Source: Plasmopara viticola
Lineage: Eukaryota; Oomycota; Peronosporomycetes; Peronosporales; Peronosporaceae
DNA: 64,000 bases
NCBI GenBank assembly: GCA_001695595.3
Contig: MBPM02000106.1
Span: 143,837 to 207,836, forward strand
Direction of reading: 5' to 3'
Part shown: in pieces, positions 49,157 through 60,879 of the stretch
How positions within the stretch are numbered: the first letter of the stretch is position 1
Layout of the letters: each line of letters begins with the position of its first letter
The notes under the pieces: generated by a model
The model's database searches: none
What the model was told of the DNA's origin: nothing
The model's input: only the letters and a program-made list of their open reading frames with translations
Translations under genes and position numbers: made by a program

Positions 49157-50366
49157 AATGCGTCTGTGCATGTCTACACTGATATAAAAAGGACTTGTCG
49201 GTGACGATAGAGCTTCTTAGCACTCCAAAAGAATGATAATACACTTCGTTGTATCTCCATTGCGTCTGTGCATGTCTAGACCGATAAAAAGAACGTATAT
49301 GTGACCATAAAGCCTATCAGCGCTCAAAAGAATGATAATACACTTCGGTTTATCTCTATTGCGTCCGTTCGTGACTAAAACGATAGAAAGGACGTATATG
49401 CGACCATAGAGCGTATCAGCGATCGAAAGAATGATAATACACTTCGATGTATCTCTATTGTGTCTGTTCATTACTAGACCGATGGAACGAACGTAAGTGT
49501 GGCCGAACAGCGTCTCAGAGGTTTAAAAGAACGATTATACACTTTGTTGTGTCATTTTTACGTCTATGCTCGTCTAAACAGATAGAGCGTACGTATCTGT
49601 GACCGTACATCGTTTGGAGCTCTAAAAAAATGGTAATACACTTCGTTGTGGTTCTCTTGCGTGTGGAACGCTTAGATAGATAGAAAAGACATATCTGTGG
49701 CCATACAGCGTCTCAGCCCTCCCAAAGAATGAATACGCTTCGTTGTAACTCTATTTCATCTGTGCATGTCAAGACCAAAAACAACAGCAAGTCTGTGACC
49801 TCACGGCGTCCCAGCACTCCAATAGAATGATAGTACACTTCGTTGTGTCTCCATTGCGTCTGTGCATGTCTTGACCAATAAAAAGAAAGTATCTGTGGTT
49901 GCACATCTTCTAACCGCTTCAAAGAATAATTGTTCACTTACTGGTGCTCTATTGCGTCTGTGCATGTCGAAACCGATTTGAAAGGCGTATCGGTGGCCCT
50001 CCAATGTCTCAGTGCTTCAAAAGAATGATAATACACTAGGGTGCGGCTCTGTTTCGTCTGTGCATGTCCAGACCATTCGAAAGACGTGTCTGTGATCGTA
50101 CATCGTTTCAGCGCTTCAAAGAAGGATTGAACACTTCGATGCGACTCTATTAGGTCTGTGCATGCCTTGAAAAATGAACAGACGTATCTGTGGGTTTATA
50201 GCGTCTCAGCCCTTCAAAACATGAATATGCACTTCGTTGTAACTCTAATGCATCTGTGCATGTCAAGACCGATGAAAAGGACGTATCTAGTACCGTTTAG
50301 CGTCTCAGCGCTGTAAAGGAACGATTATACAGTTTGTTAAGTCTACATTTTGTCTGTTGTGGCCTC
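49157..50366 (+). repeat. HOR unit 37, complete, one E microrepeat, 1,210 bp
   Basis: Copied as unit 39 at an offset of 2,361 bp. Variants are ggacttgtcggtgacg and gagcttcttag in A, gtccgttcgtgac in C, attgtgtctg in D, one E microrepeat followed by aaacagatagagcg, and gaaaagacatatc in F. The private gcgtcccagc in G separates it from unit 39. Confidence 0.93.
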
Positions 50367-51517
50367 AATGGGTCTGTGCATGTCTACACTGATATAAAAA
50401 GGACTTGTCGGTGACGATAGAGCTTCTTAGCACTCCAAAAGAATGATAATACACTTCGTTGTATCTCCATTGCGTCTGTGCATGTCTAGACCGATAAAAA
50501 GAACGTATATGTGACCATAAAGCCTATCAGCGCTCAAAAGAATGATAATACACTTCGGTTAATCTCTATTGCGTCTGTTCATGACTAAACCGATCGAAAG
50601 GACGTATATGTGACCATAGAGCGTATCAGCGATCGAAAGAATGATAATACACTTCGGTTTATATCTATTGCGTCTGTTCATTACTAGACCGATGGAACGA
50701 ACGTAAGCGTGGCCGAACAGCGTCTCAGCGGTTTAAAAGAACGATTATACACTTTGTTGTGTCATTTTTACGTCTATGCTCGTCTATCCTCGTCTAAACG
50801 GATAGAGCGTACGTATCTGTGACCGTACATCGTTTGAAGCTCTAAAAGAATGGTAAAACACTTCGTTGTGGTTCTCTTGCGTGTGGAACGCTTAGATAGA
50901 TAGAAAGGACGTATCTGTTGCCATACAGCGTCTCAGCCCTCCCAAAGAATGAATACGCTTCGTTTAGACCAAAAACAACAACAAATCCGTGACCTCACTG
51001 CGTCTCAGCACTCCTATAGAATGATAATACACTTCGTTGTGTCACCATTGCGTCTGTGCATTGCTTGACCGATAAAAAGAAAGTATCTGTGGTTGCACAC
51101 CATCTAACCGCTTCAAAGAATAACGGTTCACTTACTGGTGCTCTATTGCGTCTGTGCATGTCGAAACCTATAATAGAGCCGCGCTTAGGGCGCGGCTCTG
51201 TTGCGTCTGTGCATGTCCAGACCTATCGAAAAGACGTGTCTGTGATCGTACATCGTTTCAGCGCTTCAAAGAAGGATTGAACACTTCGATGCGACTCTAT
51301 TAGGTCTGTGCATGCCTTGATAAATAAAACAGACGTATTTGTGGGTTTATAGCGTCTCAGCCCTCCAAAACATGGATATGCACTTCGTTGTAACTCTAGT
51401 GCATCTGTGCATGTCAAGACCAATGAAAAGGACGTATCTGGTGCCGTTTAGCGTCTCAGCGCTGTAAAGGAACGATTATACAGTTTGTTAAGCCTACATT
51501 TCGTCTGTTGTGGCCTC
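50367..51517 (+). repeat. HOR unit 38, shortened, fold-back in I, 1,151 bp
   Basis: Carries ggacttgtcggtgacg in A, cttcggttaatc in B, gatcgaaagg in C, the 26-bp F-G deletion (50956-50970), cattgcttgacc at the start of H, and the perfect fold-back palindrome in I. Its B to D region looks like the donor for the patch in unit 44. Confidence 0.92.
51175..51199 (+). repeat. Perfect fold-back palindrome (copy 2)
   Basis: The ten-base arms agagccgcgc (51175-51184) and gcgcggctct (51190-51199) are exact reverse complements around the loop ttagg. The right arm is the normal end of monomer I. The left arm is its inverted copy and sits where about 64 bp of I are missing. These two palindromes are the only reversed satellite sequence I saw. 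Confidence 0.9.
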
Positions 51518-52727
51518 AATGCGTCTGTGCATGTCTACACTGATATAAAAAGGACTTGTCGGTGACGATAGAGCTTCTTAGCACTCCAAAAGAATGATAA
51601 TACACTTCGTTGTATCTCCATTGCGTCTGTGCATGTCTAGACCGATAAAAAGAACGTATATGTGACCATAAAGCCTATCAGCGCTCAAAAGAATGATAAT
51701 ACACTTCGGTTTATCTCTATTGCGTCCGTTCGTGACTAAAACGATAGAAAGGACGTATATGCGACCATAGAGCGTATCAGCGATCGAAAGAATGATAATA
51801 CACTTCGATGTATCTCTATTGTGTCTGTTCATTACTAGACCGATGGAACGAACGTAAGTGTGGCCGAACAGCGTCTCAGAGGTTTAAAAGAACGATTATA
51901 CACTTTGTTGTGTCATTTTTACGTCTATGCTCGTCTAAACAGATAGAGCGTACGTATCTGTGACCGTACATCGTTTGGAGCTCTAAAAAAATGGTAATAC
52001 ACTTCGTTGTGGTTCTCTTGCGTGTGGAACGCTTAGATAGATAGAAAAGACATATCTGTGGCCATACAGCGTCTCAGCCCTCCCAAAGAATGAATACGCT
52101 TCGTTGTAACTCTATTTCATCTGTGCATGTCAAGACCAAAAACAACAGCAAGTCTGTGACCTCACGGCGTCTCAGCACTCCAATAGAATGATAGTACACT
52201 TCGTTGTGTCTCCATTGCGTCTGTGCATGTCTTGACCAATAAAAAGAAAGTATCTGTGGTTGCACATCTTCTAACCGCTTCAAAGAATAATTGTTCACTT
52301 ACTGGTGCTCTATTGCGTCTGTGCATGTCGAAACCGATTTGAAAGGCGTATCGGTGGCCCTCCAATGTCTCAGTGCTTCAAAAGAATGATAATACACTAG
52401 GGCGCGGCTCTGTTTCGTCTGTGCATGTCCAGACCAATCGAAAGACGTGTCTGTGATCGTACATCGTTTCAGCGCTTCAAAGAAGGATTGAACACTTCGA
52501 TGCGACTCTATTAGGTCTGTGCATGCCTTGAAAAATGAGCAGACGTATCTGTGGGTTTATAGCGTCTCAGCCCTTCAAAACATGAATATGCACTTCGTTG
52601 TAACTCTAATGCATCTGTGCATGTCAAGACCGATGAAAAGGACGTATCTAGTACCGTTTAGCGTCTCAGCGCTGTAAAGGAACGATTATACAGTTTGTTA
52701 AGCCTACATTTTGTCTGTTGTGGCCTC
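51518..52727 (+). repeat. HOR unit 39, near-copy of unit 37, 1,210 bp
   Basis: Same length and rare variants as unit 37 at a 2,361-bp offset, including one E microrepeat and gaaaagacatatc. Small differences are gcgtctcagc in G, aaatgagcagacg in K and gttaagcctac in L. Confidence 0.94.
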
Positions 52728-53939
52728 AATGGGTCTGTGCATGTCTACACTGATATAAAAAGGACTTGTCGGTGACGATAGAGCTTCTTAGCAATCCAAA
52801 AGAATGATAATACACTTCGTTGTATCTCCATTGCGTCTGTGCATGTCTAGACCGATAAAAAGAACGTATATGTGACCATAAAGCCTATCAGCGCTCAAAA
52901 GAATGATAATACACTTCGGTTAATCTCTATTGCGTCTGTTCATGACTAAACCGATCGAAAGGACGTATATGTGACCATAGAGCGTATCAGCGATCGAAAG
53001 AATGATAATACACTTCGGTTTATATCTATTGCGTCTGTTCATTACTAGACCGATGGAACGAACGTAAGCGTGGCCGAACAGCGTCTCAGCGGTTTAAAAG
53101 AACGATTATACACTTTGTTGTGTCATTTTTACGTCTATGCTCGTCTATGCTCGTCTAAACGGATCGAGCGTACGTATCTGTGACCGTACATCGTTTAGAG
53201 CTCCAAAACAATGGTAATCCACTTCGTTGTGGTTGTCTTGCGTGTGGAACGCTTTAAAGGGCGTATCTGTGGCAGTACAGCGTCTCAGCCCTTCCAAAGA
53301 ATGAATACGCTTCATTGTAACTATATTTCATCTGTGCATGTCAAGACCAAATACAACAACAAGTCTGTGACCTCACGGCGTCTCAGCACTCCAATAGAAT
53401 GATAATACACTTCGTTGTGTCTCCATTGCGTCTGTGCATGTCTTGACCGATAAAAAGAAAGTATCTGTGGTTGCACACCATCTAACCGCTTTAAAGAATA
53501 ATTGTTCACTTACTGGTGCTCTATTGCGTCTGTGCATGTCGAAACCGATTTGAAAGGCGTATCGATGCCCCTCCAACGTCTCAGTGCTTCAAAAGAATGA
53601 TAATACACTAGGGCGCGGCTCTGTTTCGTCTGTGCATGTTCAGACCAATTGAAAAGACGTGTCTGGGCCCGTACATCCTTTAAGCGCTTCAAAGAAGGAT
53701 TGAACACTTCAATGCGACTCTATTAGGTCTATGCATGCCTTAGAAAATGAACAGACGTATCTGTGGGTTTATAGCGTCTCAGCCCTCCAAAACATAGATA
53801 TGCACTTCGTTGTAACTCTAGTGCATCTGTGCATGTCAAGACAGATCGAAAAGACGTATCTGGTGCCTTTTAGCGTCTCAGCGCTGTAAAGGAACGACTC
53901 TACAGTTTGTTGTGCCTACATTTCGTCTGTTGTGGCCTC
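52728..53939 (+). repeat. HOR unit 40, start copied from unit 38, 1,212 bp
   Basis: It follows unit 38 at a 2,361-bp offset up to about 53,140 and then becomes a different type: tatgctcg and aaacggatcgag in E, a short F (gctttaaagggcg) and ggcagtacagcg. I is complete, so the fold-back is absent. L has aacgactctacag. Confidence 0.92.
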
Positions 53940-54972
53940 AATGCATCTGTGCATGTCTACACTGATATAAAAAGGACTTGTCGGTGACCATAGAGCGTCT
54001 TAGCACTCCAAAAGAATGATAATACACTTCGTTGTATCTGCATTGCGTCTATTCATTACTAGACCGATGTAGCGAACGTAAGCGTGGCCGAACAGCGTCT
54101 CAGCGGTTTAAAAGAACGATTATACACTTTGTCGTGTCGTTTTTACGTCTATGCACGTCTATGCTCGTCTATGCTCGTCTAAACGGATAGAGCGTACGTA
54201 TCTGTGACCATACATCGTTTGTAGCTCTAAAAGAATGGTAATACACTTCGTTGTGGTTCTCCTGCGTGTGAAACGCTTAGATAGATAGAAAGGACGTATC
54301 TGTGGCCATACAGCGTCTCAGTCCTCTCAAAGAATGAATACGCTTCGTTGTAACTCTGTTTTATCTGTGCATGTCAAGACCAAAAACAGAACAAGTCTGT
54401 GACCTCACGGCGTCCCAGCACTCCAATAGAATGATAATACACTTCGTTGTGTCTCCATTGCGTCTGTGCATGTCTTGACCGATGAAAAGAAAGTATCTGG
54501 GGTTGCACACCATCTAACCGCTTCAAAGAATAATTAATTACTTACTGGTGCTCTATTGCGTCTGTGCATGTCGAAACCGATTTGAAAGGCGTATCGATGG
54601 CCCTCCAACGTTTCAGTGCTATCAAAGAATGATAATACACTTGGGCGCGGCTCTTTTGCGTCTGTGCATGTCGAGACCAATCGAAAAGACGTGTCTGGGA
54701 CCGTACATCCTTTCAGCGCTTCAAAGAAGGATTGAACACTTCGATGCGACTCTATTAGGTCTGGGCATGCCTTGTTAAATAGAACAGACGTATCTGTTGG
54801 TTTATAGCGTCTCAGCCCTCCAAAACATGAATATGCACTTCGTTGTAACTCTAGTGCATCTGTGCATGTCAAGACAGATCGAAAGGACGTATCTGGTGCC
54901 TTTTAGCGTCTCAGCGCTGTAAAGGAACGATTATACAGTTTGTTGTGCCTACATTTCGTCTGTTGTGGCCTC
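53940..54972 (+). repeat. HOR unit 41, lacks B and C, 1,033 bp
   Basis: A joins D at 54042 (gcgtctattcattactag), losing two monomers. E has three 10-bp microrepeats at 54151-54180, the first being atgcacgtct. H ends gaataattaattac and I has a rearranged gtgctatcaaag. Confidence 0.92.
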
Positions 54973-56005
54973 AATGCGTCTGTGCATGTCTACACTGATA
55001 TAAAAAGGACTTATCGGTGACCATAGAGCGTCTTAGCACTCCAAACGAATGATAATACACTTCGTTGTATCTCCATTGCGTCTGTTTATTACTAGACCGA
55101 TGGATCGAACGTAAGCGTGGCCGAACAGCGTTTCAGCGGTTTAAAAGAACGATTATACACTTTGTCGTGTCATTTTTACGTCTATGCTCGTCTATGCTCT
55201 CTATGCTCGTCTAAACGGATAGAGCGTACGTATCTGTGACCGTACATCGTTTGGAGTTCTGAAAGAATGGTAATCCACTTTGTTGTGGTTCTCTTGCGTG
55301 TGGAACGCTTAGATAGATAGAAAGGACGTATCTGTGGCCATACAGCGTCTCAGCCCTCCCAAAGAATGAATACGCTTCGTTGTAACTCTATTCCATCTGT
55401 GCATGTCAAGACCAAAAACAACAACAAGTCTGTGACCTCACGGCGTCTCAGCACTCCAAAAGAATGATAATACACTTCGTTGTGTCTCCATTGCGTCTGT
55501 GCATGTCTTCACCGATAAAAGGAAAGTATCTGTGGTTGCACACCATCCAACCGCTTCAAAGAATAATTGTTCACTTACTGGTGCTCTATTGCGTCTGTGC
55601 ATGTCGAAACCGATTTGAAAGGCGGATCGATGGCCCTCCAACGTCTATGTGCTTCAAAGGAATGATAATACACTTGGGCGCGGATCTGTTGCGTCTGTGC
55701 ATGTCCAGACCAATCGAAAAGACGTGTCTGTGACCGTACATCGTTTCAGCGCTTCAAAGAAGGATTGAACACTTCGATTCGACTCTATTAGGTCTGTGCA
55801 TGCCTTGAAAAATAGAACAGACGTATCTGTGGGTTTATAGCGTCTCAGCCCTTCAAAACATGAATATGCACTTCGTTGTAACTCTAGTTCATCTCTGCAT
55901 GTCAAGACCGATCGAAAGGACGTATCTGGTACCGTTTGGCGTCTCAGCGCTATAAAGGAACGATTATACAGTTTGTTGTGCCTACATTTCGTCTGTTGTG
56001 GCCTC
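54973..56005 (+). repeat. HOR unit 42, lacks B and C, 1,033 bp
   Basis: Same two-monomer loss as unit 41 (A joins D at 55075, gcgtctgtttattactag) and three E microrepeats with a small loss (tatgctctctatgctcg). From G onward it turns into other types: cttcaccgataaaagg of unit 24 and ctatgtgcttcaaagg of unit 13, with the ending of unit 10. Confidence 0.92.
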
Positions 56006-57226
56006 AATGCATCTGTGCATGTCTACACTGATATAAAAAGGACTTATCGGTGACCATAGAGCGTCTTAGCACTCCAAAAGAATGATAATACACTTCGTTG
56101 CATCTCCATTGCGTCTGTGCATGTCTAGACCGATAAAAAGAACGTATATGTGACCATAAAGCCTCTCAGCGCTCAAAAGAATGATAATACACTTCGGTTT
56201 ATCTCTATTGCGTCTATTCATGACTAAACCGATAGAAAGGACGTATATGTGACCATAGAGCGTATCAGCCATCGAAAGAATGATAATACACTTCGATGTA
56301 TCTCTATTGCGTCTGTTCATTACTAGACCGATTAAACGAACGTAAGTGTGGCCGAACAGTGTCTCAGCGGTTTCAAAGAACGATTATACACTTTGTCGTG
56401 TCGTTTTTACGTCTATGCTCGTCTATGCTCGTCTAAACGGATCGAGCGTACGTATCTGTGACCGTACATCGTTTAGAGCTCTAAAAAAATGGTAATCCAC
56501 TTTGTTGTGGTTCTCTTGCGTGTGGAACGCTTAGATAGATAGAAAGGACGTATCTGTGGCCATACAGCGTCTCAGCCCTCCCAAAGAATGAATACGCTTC
56601 GTTGTAACTCTATTTCATCTGTGCATGTCAAGACCAAAAACAACAGCAAGTCTGTGCCCTCACGGCGTCTCAGCACTCCAATAGAATGATAGTACACTTC
56701 GTTGTGTCTCCATTGCGTCTGTGCATGTCTTGACCGATAGAAAGAAAGTATCTGTGGTTGCACATCTTCAAACCGCTTCAAAGAATAATTGTTCACTTAC
56801 TGGTGCTCTATTGCGTCTGTGCATGTCGAAACCGATTTGAAAGGCGTATCGGTGGCCCTCCAACGTCTCAGTGCTTCAAAAGAATGATAATACACTTGGG
56901 CGCGGCTCTGTTTCGTCTGTGCATGTCGAGACCACTCGAAAAGATGTGTCTGGGACCGTACATCCTTTCAGCGCTTCAAGGAAGGATTGAACACTTCGAT
57001 GCGACTCTATCAGGTCTGGGCATGCCTTGAAAAATGAACAGACGTATCTGTGGGTTTATAGCGTCTCAGCCCTTCAAAACATGAATATGCACTTCGTTGT
57101 AACTCTAGTGCATCTGTGCATGTCAAGACCGATCGAAAGGACGTATCTGGTACCGTTTAGCGTCTCAGCGCTGTAAAGGAACGATTATACAGTTTGTTGT
57201 GCCTACATTTCGTCTGTTGTGGCCTC
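56006..57226 (+). repeat. HOR unit 43, near-copy of unit 11, 1,221 bp
   Basis: Repeats unit 11 at an offset of 38,753 bp, including the rare gaccgattaaacg in D and accactcgaaaag in J. Small differences are ggtttcaaag in D and gcatgtcgagacc in J. Confidence 0.94.
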
Positions 57227-58446
57227 AATGCATCTGTTCATGTCTACACTGATATAAAAAGGACTTATCGGTGACCATAGAGCGTCCTAGCACTCCAAAA
57301 GAATGATAACACACTTCGTTGTATCTCCATTGCGTCTGTGCATGTCTAGACCGATAAAAAGAACGTATATGTGACCATAAAGCCTATCAGCGCTCAAAAG
57401 AATGATAATACACTTCGGTTAATCTCTATTGCGTCTGTTCATGACTAAACCGATCGAAAGGACGTATATGTGACCATAGAGCGTATCAGCGATCGAAAGA
57501 ATGATAATACACTTCGGTTTATATCTATTGCGTCTGTTCATTACTAGACCGATGGAACGAACGTAAGCGTGGCCGAACAGCGTCTCAGCGGTTTAAAAGA
57601 ACGATTATACATTTTGTTGTGTCGTTTTTACGTCTATGCTCGTCTATTCTCGTCTAAACGGATCGAGCGTACGTATCTGTGACCGTACATCGTTTAGAGC
57701 TCTAAAAGAATGGTAATCCACTTCGTTGTGGTTCTCTTGCGTGTGGAACGCTTAGATAGATAGAAATGACGTATCTGTGGCCATACAGCGTCTCAGCCCT
57801 CCCAAAGAATGAATACGCTTCGTTGTAACTCTATTTCATCTGTGCATGTCAAGACCAAAAACAACAGCAAGTCTGTGCCCTCACGGCGTCTCAGCACTCC
57901 AATAGAATGATAGTACACTTCGTTGTGTCTCCATTGCGTCTGTGCATGTCTTGACCGATAGAAAGAAAGTATCTGTGGTTGCACATCTTCAAACCGCTTC
58001 AAAGAATAATTGTTCACTTACTGGTGCTCTATTGCGTCTGTGCATGTCGAAACCGATTTGAAAGGCGTATCGGTGGCCCTCCAACGTCTCAGTGCTTCAA
58101 AAGAATGATAATACACTTGGGCGCGGCTCTGTTTCGTCTGTGCATGTCCAGACCAATCGAAAAGATGTGTCTGGGACCGTACATCCTTTCAGCGCTCCAA
58201 GGAAGGATTGAACACTTCGATGCGACTCTATCAGGTCTGGCATGCCTTGAAAAATGAACAGACGTATCTGTGGGTTTATAGCGTCTCAGCCCTTCAAAAC
58301 ATGAATATGCACTTCGTTGTAACTCTAGTGCATCTGTGCATGTCAAGACCGATCGAAAGGACGTATCTGGTACCGTTTAGCGTCTCAGCGCTGTAAAGGA
58401 ACGATTATACAGTTTGTTGTGCCTACATTTCGTCTGTTGTGGCCTC
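57227..58446 (+). repeat. HOR unit 44, mosaic of unit 12 and unit 38 types, 1,220 bp
   Basis: The start (ctgttcatgtctac, gtcctagc, gataacac) and everything after 57,612 (tattctcg, gaaatgacg, ggtctggcatgcc) follow unit 12. The stretch 57,384-57,581 in B to D follows units 38 and 40 instead. Confidence 0.93.
57384..57581 (+). repeat. Conversion-like patch of unit 38/40 type
   Basis: Within unit 44 this stretch of about 200 bp carries agcctatcag, cttcggttaatctc, gatcgaaagg, cttcggtttatatc, gatggaacg, gtaagcgtgg and cagcgtctc, as in units 38 and 40. Unit 12 type variants lie on both sides. Two switches this close fit gene conversion better than two crossovers; that reading is inference. Confidence 0.8.
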
Positions 58447-59663
58447 AATGCGTCTGTGCATGTCTACACTGATATAAAAAGGACTTATCGGTGACCATAG
58501 AGCGTCTTAGCACTCCAAAAGAATGATAATACACTTCGTTGTATCTCCATTGCGTCTGTGCATGTCTAGACCGATAAAAAGAACGTATATGTGACCATAA
58601 AGCCTCTCAGCGCTTAAAAGAATGATAATACACTTCGGTTTATCTCTATTGCGTCTGTTCATGACTAAACCGATCGAAAGGACGTATATGTGACCATAGA
58701 GCGTATCAGCGATCGAAAGAATGATAATACACTTCGGTTTATCTCTATTGCGTCTGTTCATTACTAGACCGATGGAACGAACGTAAGCGTGGCCGAACAG
58801 CGTCTCAGCGGTTTAAAAGAACGATTATACATTTTGTTGTGTCGTTTTTACGTCTATGCTCGTCTATGCTCGTCTAAACGGATCGAGCGTACGTATCTGT
58901 GACCGTACATCGTTTAGAGCTCTAAAAGAATGGTAATCCACTTCGTTGTGGTTCTCTTGCGTGTGGAACGCTTAGATAGATAGAAATGACGTATCTGTGG
59001 CCATACAGCGTCTCAGCCCTCCCAAAGAATGAATACGCTTCGTTGTAACTCTATTTCATCTGTGCATGTCAAGACCAAAAACAACAGCAAGTCTGTGACC
59101 TCACGGCGTCTCAGCACTCCAATAGAATGATAATACACTTCGTTGTGTCTCCATTGCGTCTGTGCATGTCTTGACCGATAAAAGAAAGTATCTGTGGTTG
59201 CACATCTTCAACCGCTTCAAAGAATAATTGTTCACTTACTGGTGCTCTATTGCGTCTGTGCATGTCGAAACCGATTTGAAAGGCGTATCGGTGGCCCTCC
59301 AACGTCTCAGTGCTTCAAAAGAATGATAATACACTTGGGCGCGGCTCTGTTTCGTCTGTGCATGTCCAGACCAATCGAAAAGACGTGTCTGTGACCGTAC
59401 ATCGTTTCAGCGCTTCAAAGAAGGATTGAACACTTCGATGCGACTCTATCAGGTCTGTGCATGCCTTGAAAAATGAACAGACGTATCTGTGGTTATAGCG
59501 TCTCAGCCCTTCAAAACATGAATATGCACTTCGTTGTAACTCTAGTGCATCTGTGCATGTCAAGACCGATCGAAAGGACGTATCTGGTACCGTTTAGCGT
59601 CTCAGCGCTGTAAAGGAACGATTATACAGTTTGTTGTGCCTACATTTCGTCTGTTGTGGCCTC
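58447..59663 (+). repeat. HOR unit 45, complete, 1,217 bp
   Basis: B to D keep part of the unit 38 set (gatcgaaagg, gtaagcgtgg, cagcgtctc) with a plain gcctctcagcgc in B. F has gaaatgacg. One-base losses occur at gataaaagaaag, cttcaaccgc and gtggttatag. Confidence 0.92.
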
Positions 59664-60879
59664 AATGCGTCTGTGCATGTCTACACTGATATAAAAAGGA
59701 CTTATCGGTGACCATAGAGCGTCTTAGCACTCCAAAAGAATGATAATACACTTCGTTGTATCTCCATTGCGTCTGTGCATGTCTAGACCGATAAAAAGAA
59801 CGTATATGTGACCATAAAGCTCTCAGCGCTCAAAAGAATGATAATACACTTCGGTTTATCTCTATTGCGTCTGTTCATGACTAAACCGATAGAAAGGACG
59901 TATATGTGACCATAGAGCGTATCAGCGATCGGAAGAATGATAATACACTTCGATGTATCTCTATTGCGTCTGTTCATTTCTAGACCGATGGAACGAACGT
60001 AAGTGTGGCCGAACAGCGTCTCAGCGTTTAAAAGAACGATTATACATTTTGTTGTGTCATTTTTACGTCTATGCTCGTCTATGCTCGTCTAAACGGATCG
60101 AGCGTACGTATCTGTGACCGTACATCGTTTAGAGCTCTAAAAAATGGTAATACACTTCGTTGTGGTTCTCTTGCGTGTGGAACGCTTAGATAGAAAGAAA
60201 GGACGTATCTGTGGCCATACAGCGTCTCAGCCCTCCCAAAGAATGAATACGCTTCGTTGAAACTCTATTTCATCTGTGCATGTCAAGACCAAAAACAACA
60301 ACAAGTCGTGACCTCACGGCGTCTCAGCACTCCAATAGAATGATAATACACTTCGTTGTGTCTCCATTGCGTCTGTGCATGTCTTGACCGATAAAAAGAA
60401 AGTATCTGTGGTTGGACACCATCTAACCGCTTTAAAGAATAATTGTACACTTACTGGTGCTCTATTGCGTCTGTGCATGTCGAAACCGATTTGAAAGGCG
60501 TATCGGTGGCCCTCCAACGTCTCAGTGCTTCAAAAGAATGATAATACACTGGCGCGGCTCTGTTTCGTCTGTGCATGTCCAGACCAATCGAAAAGACGTG
60601 TTCTGTGACCGTACATCGTTTCAGCGCTTCAAAGAAGGATTGAACACTTCAATGCGACTCTATCAGGTCTGTGCATGCCTTGAAAAATGAACAGACGTAT
60701 CTGTGGTTTTATAGCGTCTCAGCCCTTCAAAACATGATTATGCACTTCGTTGTAACTCTAGTGCATCTGTGCATGTCAAGACCGATCGAAAGGACGTATC
60801 TGGTACCGTTTAGCGTCTCAGCGCTGTAAAGGAACGATTATACAGTTTGTTGTGCCTACATTTCGTCTGTTGTGGCCTC
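59664..60879 (+). repeat. HOR unit 46, near-copy of unit 26, 1,216 bp
   Basis: Shares tagatagaaagaaagg in F, ggttggacaccatc and cgctttaaag in H with unit 26, about 24.17 kb earlier. One-base losses are frequent: aaagctctc, agcgtttaaaag, ctaaaaaatgg, aagtcgtgacc and cactggcgcgg. Confidence 0.92.

Larger units (their letters stand above)
48690..53140 (+). repeat. 2,361-bp tandem duplication (1.9 copies)
   Basis: The sequence from about 48,690 to 51,050 repeats from about 51,051 to 53,140. The offset stays at 2,361 bp in every pair of landmarks compared: unit starts 49157/51518 and 50367/52728 and fold-backs 48814/51175. One period covers two HOR units. Edges are approximate because the flanks are also satellite. 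Confidence 0.9.
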
